64,000 nucleotides of DNA. Source: WQTU01 sp031548835. GTDB taxonomy: Bacteria > Spirochaetota > Spirochaetia > CADAEX01. Position 1 is the stretch's first letter, and every line of letters starts with the position of its first letter. The stretch lies in NCBI GenBank assembly GCA_031548835.1, contig JAVBQS010000019.1, forward strand, positions 1 through 64,000, in the 5' to 3' direction. Below the pieces are notes generated by a model. That model worked only from the letters and a program-made list of their open reading frames with translations, searched no databases and was not told where the DNA came from. Below, piece after piece: positions 59,938-64,000 of the stretch. The translations under genes and the position numbers were made by a program.

Positions 59938-62199
59938 ATGAAAAAGAAAAATATTTATTGTTTTTTATATTTGTTTCTTTTAATTTCTATTCTTTTTCAG
60001 GTGTCATCATGTAAAAAAAAGAAAGAACAGGCTGAAGAAATAAAAAAACTGGATGCTGTTGTAACATTTGTGTCAGGAGATGTTTTTGTAATTTCTGAAA
60101 ATGCAATTCTTCCTGCTATAGTTGGAAATATTTTGAAAATAGGAGATTCTCTTAAAACAGCGTCAGACTCATATCTTGAAATACTTATTGATGGAAAATC
60201 AGTAATAAGAATGGATGAAAATACAGAACTTGCAATAGAACGGCTTGTATCTTCCGGAACAGAAACAGATATTTCCGTTTCTCTTTTAAGCGGAAGCATT
60301 ATAAATAAAGTTGAAAAAATAGTAAGCTCATCAGAAAATTATTCTGTAAAAACAAAAAGCGCTGCTTTTGGAGTAAGAGGAACAGAATTTATGGTTTCTT
60401 CTCCTGAATCAGGAGAACCTGTTCTTGCTGTAAAATCAGGAAGCGTGCAGATGATTCCTCATTCAGATGTTATTGAAAGACTTAAAGAAAAAGCTCCTGC
60501 TCGTGATGAAAATGTTGAAACATTTATAAAATTGGTTGAAGAAAGTTTTCCTGTTGTAACAGGAGGAAGCGAGATAGCTATAACACCTGATTTATCAGCA
60601 GAAATTTTAAAATCTCTTTCAACAGTTGAGACAGCTGTTGATGATGTCAGAGCTGGAAGATTAAGGGCAAGAGATCTTTCCGAAGTTGTTTCAAGCTCTT
60701 CTATTACTGCCAGATCTGAAGCAGAAAAAACCCTGGCTTTGGTAAAAAGCATTGATAATGCCAATCTTGAAAAACTTAAAATAACAGATTTTATGCAGGT
60801 GTATGATAATAGTGAAAAACTTAAAGAAGTTATTTTTAAAACAGAACCTGCAGGAGCCAGAATTTATTTTGACGGAAGTTTTATAGGTCTGGGTTCTGTC
60901 AGCGCGCTTCTTGCAGAAGGGCGTACAGTAAAAGTAACTGCTGAATATGAAGGCTATGAATCTTTTGAAAAAGAACTTGTGATTTCTGAAATTACTGAAA
61001 AGCCGTACATAATAACACTTAAACCAAAAGAGCCGGCAAAAGGCTATTTTGAATTATCTGTCCTGCCTGCTGATGCTGAAATCTTTATTGGAAACAGGGG
61101 CGCAGGAAGAGGAATGTATACAGGCAGCTATGCTCCTGGAACAAAGCTTGATATTTCTGTGCAGAGAAAAGAATATAAAACTGAAAATCTCTCTGTTGAA
61201 ATTAAAGAGGGAGAAACTTTAAAAAGAAATATTGCGCTATCTGTGCTGCTTGTGCCATATTCATTTGATACAGGATTTAATAAAGCAGATGCAATTATTC
61301 CTGCAGGAAGAGGCTACTATACAGTTTCTTCAAGCGGAAATGGTTTTTCTGTAATAAATTCAGAAGGAAAAACTCTGTTTAAAAATAGCGATGCTAATGC
61401 AGGTGTTCCTGTATTTTCAGGAGGAAAACTCTTATTTGTATCTGAAAATAATTTCAAAGCTATAGATACAGCAAGCTGGAAAGAAGCAGGAACTATTGAA
61501 CTTGAAGAAGCTCCGTATAGAACTCCTGTCCTTGATGGTAATTCTGTTCTTATAAACAGCGGAGATTCAATTCTTGTTGTAAATAACGCTGATTTTAAAC
61601 TTGGCAGAAAAGTAAAAGTGCCTGATACAGTTGTTTCATATCCGTATTCCTATAACAGCAGAATTTTAACAGTAACTGATAAAGGAGTTCTCCAGGTTTT
61701 CGGACAGGAAGATACACCTCTCTCTTCTGTGCCTGTAACACTGGGAAGCCCTAAAGGCATAAGCATTGCTGTAAATAGCAATGTAGGTTATTTTGCAAAT
61801 GTAAATGGCTCTATTAATGCTGTAGAGCTTCAGACAGGCAATTTTCTTTGGGGCGGAAAATTCCAGCCTGATATTTTAGGCAAGCTTCCGTATTTAAGCG
61901 CATCTGAACGCGGCATTATGATTTACTCAAATAATGCACTGAAATTTTTTAAATTAAGCGGAGAGGAAATAAAAGAGATAGAAAAAGTAAAAAGCTTTTG
62001 TCAGGGTGAGAATTTTCTTATTTATGCAGCTTCTGAAACTGGAAGAATTACAGCATATAATCCTGTATCAGGCGCTGCTGTAAAATATGCAGACACAGGC
62101 ATCTCTCTTGAAAGTATTGTTTATAGAGATGGAAAAATTCATGGAGCATCGGAAAACGGAAAATATGTTGTTATAAATCCCGCTGCATTCAGGCAGTAG
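59938..62199 (+). CDS. FecR/PEGA/beta-propeller lipoprotein
   Basis: A 753-residue lipoprotein (signal ending ILFQVSSC). Residues about 38-165 are a FecR-like domain (VSGDVFVISENA.., ILIDGKSVIRMDENTELAIE.., TKSAAFGVRGTEFMVSS). Two PEGA-type beta-sandwiches lie at about 298-355 (TEPAGARIYFDGSFIGLG) and 368-425 (VLPADAEIFIGNRGAGRG). Residues about 430-753 form a PQQ/WD-like beta-propeller with repeated strands. Probably an outer- or inner-membrane-anchored periplasmic scaffold. It follows the kinase/cNMP gene on the same strand, so co-regulation is possible. Confidence 0.85.
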   Translation: MKKKNIYCFLYLFLLISILFQVSSCKKKKEQAEEIKKLDAVVTFVSGDVFVISENAILPAIVGNILKIGDSLKTASDSYLEILIDGKSVIRMDENTELAIERLVSSGTETDISVSLLSGSIINKVEKIVSSSENYSVKTKSAAFGVRGTEFMVSSPESGEPVLAVKSGSVQMIPHSDVIERLKEKAPARDENVETFIKLVEESFPVVTGGSEIAITPDLSAEILKSLSTVETAVDDVRAGRLRARDLSEVVSSSSITARSEAEKTLALVKSIDNANLEKLKITDFMQVYDNSEKLKEVIFKTEPAGARIYFDGSFIGLGSVSALLAEGRTVKVTAEYEGYESFEKELVISEITEKPYIITLKPKEPAKGYFELSVLPADAEIFIGNRGAGRGMYTGSYAPGTKLDISVQRKEYKTENLSVEIKEGETLKRNIALSVLLVPYSFDTGFNKADAIIPAGRGYYTVSSSGNGFSVINSEGKTLFKNSDANAGVPVFSGGKLLFVSENNFKAIDTASWKEAGTIELEEAPYRTPVLDGNSVLINSGDSILVVNNADFKLGRKVKVPDTVVSYPYSYNSRILTVTDKGVLQVFGQEDTPLSSVPVTLGSPKGISIAVNSNVGYFANVNGSINAVELQTGNFLWGGKFQPDILGKLPYLSASERGIMIYSNNALKFFKLSGEEIKEIEKVKSFCQGENFLIYAASETGRITAYNPVSGAAVKYADTGISLESIVYRDGKIHGASENGKYVVINPAAFRQ

Positions 62200-62264
62200 G
62201 ATTGCTAGTCCGGCTCTATATAAACAAGCAGGCTTTTGCTTAATTAAGTTTATAAGTCAAATTG

Positions 62265-62290
62265 GCTCAGGCATATAATCATGCCTGAGC
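62265..62290. repeat. Hairpin before argJ
   Basis: A perfect 10-bp inverted repeat GCTCAGGCAT (62265-62274) with ATGCCTGAGC (62281-62290), loop ATAATC. No T-run. It probably marks the 3' end of the lipoprotein transcript. The rest of the 175-bp gap is unremarkable. Confidence 0.6.
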
Positions 62291-62374
62291 TTACAATAAT
62301 ATAATACCTGTTATTTTAATTTGGGCAGCTGCAGCGAAGTAGACATTTAGGCTGTAAACTAATATTATTAAATT

Positions 62375-63676
62375 ATGGAACAACAAAAACCTGAATTATA
62401 TAAATCAAAAGAAGAATATTTAAACGAGCTTGAAAAAAGGGGAAAACTTCCCGAAGGTTTTAAAATATCTGTTATTTCGCTGGAATTTTTTCCTGTTGAA
62501 AGGCCTGTTGAAAAACCTCTTCCAATGAGAATGTCTCTCTTGGCGCTTGATGAACCCACAGATGTTTTTGGCGCAGTATTTACAAGAAATAAATGCCCGG
62601 GCGCTCCTGTAATAATAGGCAAAGAAAGGCTTTTATCTGAAAAAATACGCGGAGTTATTATTAACAATAAAATAGCTAACGTTTGTACAGAAACAGGAAT
62701 CAAGGATTCAACTCTTCTGCTTGAATATCTTGCAAAAGAGACAGGAGCTTCTGCAGAAGAGTTTATTCCATCATCAACCGGAATTATAGGCTGGCGACTT
62801 CCTGTTGAAGATATGGTAAAAAATATTCCAAGGCTGGTTTCAGGAATTTCTCCAGGTTCAGGTGTAGATCTTGCAAAAGGAATAATGACTACAGACTCTT
62901 TTCCAAAGCTGCGGTCAGCAGAAGTTGGAGACGGCCGTATTGTTGCTGTTGCAAAAGGCGCAGGAATGATAGAGCCCAATATGGCCACAATGCTCTGTTT
63001 TATTATGACAGATGTTACAATAGAAAGAGAATCTGCAAGAAATATTTTAAAAAAAGTTGTGGAAAAAACTTATAACTGTATCTCTGTAGACGGCGACCAG
63101 AGCACAAGCGATACTGCTATTATAATGAGTTCCTGCAAAAAGAAAAAAGTTTCAGAAGAAGAGTTTGAAGCTGCTCTTTATAAAGTATGTTCAGATCTTG
63201 CAGTAGATATAGTAAGAAATTCAGAAGGCTGCGGGCATGTGGTAAAAGTTTCTGTCACAGGCGCATCTGATTTTGAAACAGCAAGAAATGTAGGAAAAGC
63301 TGTTGTAAATTCTCCGCTTGTTTCAACTGCAATATTCGGCAATGATCCAAATGTTGGAAGGCTGCTTTCTTCCATAGGAGATTATGCAGGCAACAATAAA
63401 ATGGAACTTAACAAAAATAAACTTATTATCTCGCTTGGCGGCGAAGTTGTTTTTGACAAAGGAGCTTTCCGGCTTAATCAGGAAAAAGAAATCAGGCTGT
63501 CAAACTATCTTAAAGCAAGATCTCTTGATTCTGAACATAAAGAATTTCCCCAGCATAACCATACAGTTAACATTGATATAGATCTTGGCACAGGACATGA
63601 CAGCGGCAGCGCCGCAGTGTTTGGAAGTGATCTTTCATATGGATATGTAAGGGAAAATGCTGACTACAGATCATAA
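62375..63676 (+). CDS. argJ: Glutamate N-acetyltransferase / ornithine acetyltransferase
   Basis: A 433-residue ArgJ. The precursor cuts itself before the Thr in MIEPNMATMLCFIMTD, which becomes the catalytic nucleophile. Other motifs: TRNKCPGAPV, STGIIGWRLP, KGIMTTDSFPK, DGDQSTSDTAI and IFGNDPNVGRLLSSIG. It recycles the acetyl group between N-acetylornithine and glutamate in arginine synthesis. It is about 30 residues longer at the N-terminus than usual. No other arg genes are in the window. Confidence 0.95.
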   Translation: MEQQKPELYKSKEEYLNELEKRGKLPEGFKISVISLEFFPVERPVEKPLPMRMSLLALDEPTDVFGAVFTRNKCPGAPVIIGKERLLSEKIRGVIINNKIANVCTETGIKDSTLLLEYLAKETGASAEEFIPSSTGIIGWRLPVEDMVKNIPRLVSGISPGSGVDLAKGIMTTDSFPKLRSAEVGDGRIVAVAKGAGMIEPNMATMLCFIMTDVTIERESARNILKKVVEKTYNCISVDGDQSTSDTAIIMSSCKKKKVSEEEFEAALYKVCSDLAVDIVRNSEGCGHVVKVSVTGASDFETARNVGKAVVNSPLVSTAIFGNDPNVGRLLSSIGDYAGNNKMELNKNKLIISLGGEVVFDKGAFRLNQEKEIRLSNYLKARSLDSEHKEFPQHNHTVNIDIDLGTGHDSGSAAVFGSDLSYGYVRENADYRS

Positions 63677-63704
63677 TATTCATGATAGGAATGAGGTATT
63701 TAAA

Positions 63705-64000
63705 TTGGATAGCAGCTTAAATAAACTTGCAGGAATTTTTGACAAACTTGAGACAGCAAAAAAATATTTTCTTGATACAGTTATTGATGGAGAATTTATT
63801 TATAACAGGTTTATAACAGCCTATATAGCTGGCGGGCATGTTTTAATCGAAGGAGTTCCCGGTCTTGCAAAAACCAGGGCTGCAAAAGCTCTTTCAGAAA
63901 TTGCAGGAGCTGATTTTTCAAGAATCCAGTTTACTCCCGACCTTCTTCCGTCAGACATTATAGGAAACCTTGTTTTTATTCCAGTAACGGGAGAATTTAC
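63705..64000 (+). CDS. MoxR-family AAA+ ATPase (3' truncated)
   Basis: The gene runs off the window. The first ~99 residues show the MoxR start: GGHVLIEGVPGLAKTRAAKALSEIAGADFSRIQFTPDLLPSDIIG, including Walker A (GVPGLAKT) and the RIQFTPDLLPSD signature. The start is placed at TTG 63705 with a GAGG site eight bases upstream. An ATG at 63657, overlapping argJ, is an alternative. MoxR ATPases act as chaperones with partner DUF58 and VWA proteins, expected downstream. Confidence 0.88.
   Translation, partial: MDSSLNKLAGIFDKLETAKKYFLDTVIDGEFIYNRFITAYIAGGHVLIEGVPGLAKTRAAKALSEIAGADFSRIQFTPDLLPSDIIGNLVFIPVTGEF

Noticed and set aside
62221..62345. Possible small RNA or second tRNA before argJ
   Set aside because: Only one good hairpin is present; no cloverleaf, promoter or terminator can be supported.

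Overview
The window is strongly A+T-rich and reads as a chromosomal segment of a spirochaete (Spirochaetota), probably an anaerobic, motile one. The best evidence is the V/A-type ATPase operon in the order E, DUF2764, A, B, D, I, K, which is the arrangement known from Treponema and relatives. Supporting evidence is a FlgM anti-sigma factor with a sigma-28-like promoter, a chemoreceptor, many lipoproteins with loose lipoboxes, and several envelope proteins known mostly from spirochaetes. No rRNA, CRISPR array, phage or complete IS element is visible. One tRNA (Ala, GGC) is present.

Layout. 1-3645: a truncated glycerophosphotransferase and a large YidC-like/sulfatase fusion, apparently surface glycolipid or polymer synthesis. 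3860-6625: amino-acid ABC transporter parts and a cation/Ca exchanger. 6797-14123: V-ATPase operon with Na+-type ligands in the K subunit. 14500-17482: PTS-IIA/CBS protein, NhaD/ArsB-type transporter, and a lipid-kinase-like gene behind a textbook sigma-54 promoter. 17584-23104: envelope and membrane proteins of unknown role. 23247-28179: NAD synthetase, chemoreceptor and canonical citrate synthase. 28631-34013: two overlapping, mutually degenerate citrate-synthase/citryl-CoA-lyase-like genes, a CoA-acylating aldehyde dehydrogenase, a HAD protein and a LysR regulator. 34631-34802: a MITE-like element. 34853-40756: an NtrB/NtrC-type two-component pair whose regulator is cut by an in-frame TGA, an orphan protein and a Na/Pi symporter. 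41075-50138: housekeeping and signalling genes (rsmI, flgM, SpoU methylase, HDOD protein, Lon-like protease, NIF3, lspA). 50530-64000: an FnIII lipoprotein, a large conserved protein, tRNA-Ala, an inositol-phosphatase-like gene, an HD-GYP protein, fabH, a kinase/cNMP regulator, a FecR-PEGA lipoprotein, argJ and the start of a MoxR ATPase.

Themes. Several genes suggest a sodium economy: a predicted Na+-linked V-ATPase, an NhaD-like antiporter, a Na/Pi symporter, a SLC1-like carrier and a CaCA exchanger. Sigma-54 control appears twice, near a matching sensor/activator pair. The strongest candidate for an undescribed system is the 28631-32142 cluster, where two citrate-synthase-fold proteins keep different parts of the ancestral active site and may act as one heteromeric enzyme feeding an acyl-CoA/aldehyde step. 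All family calls were made by eye from motifs, without database searches.
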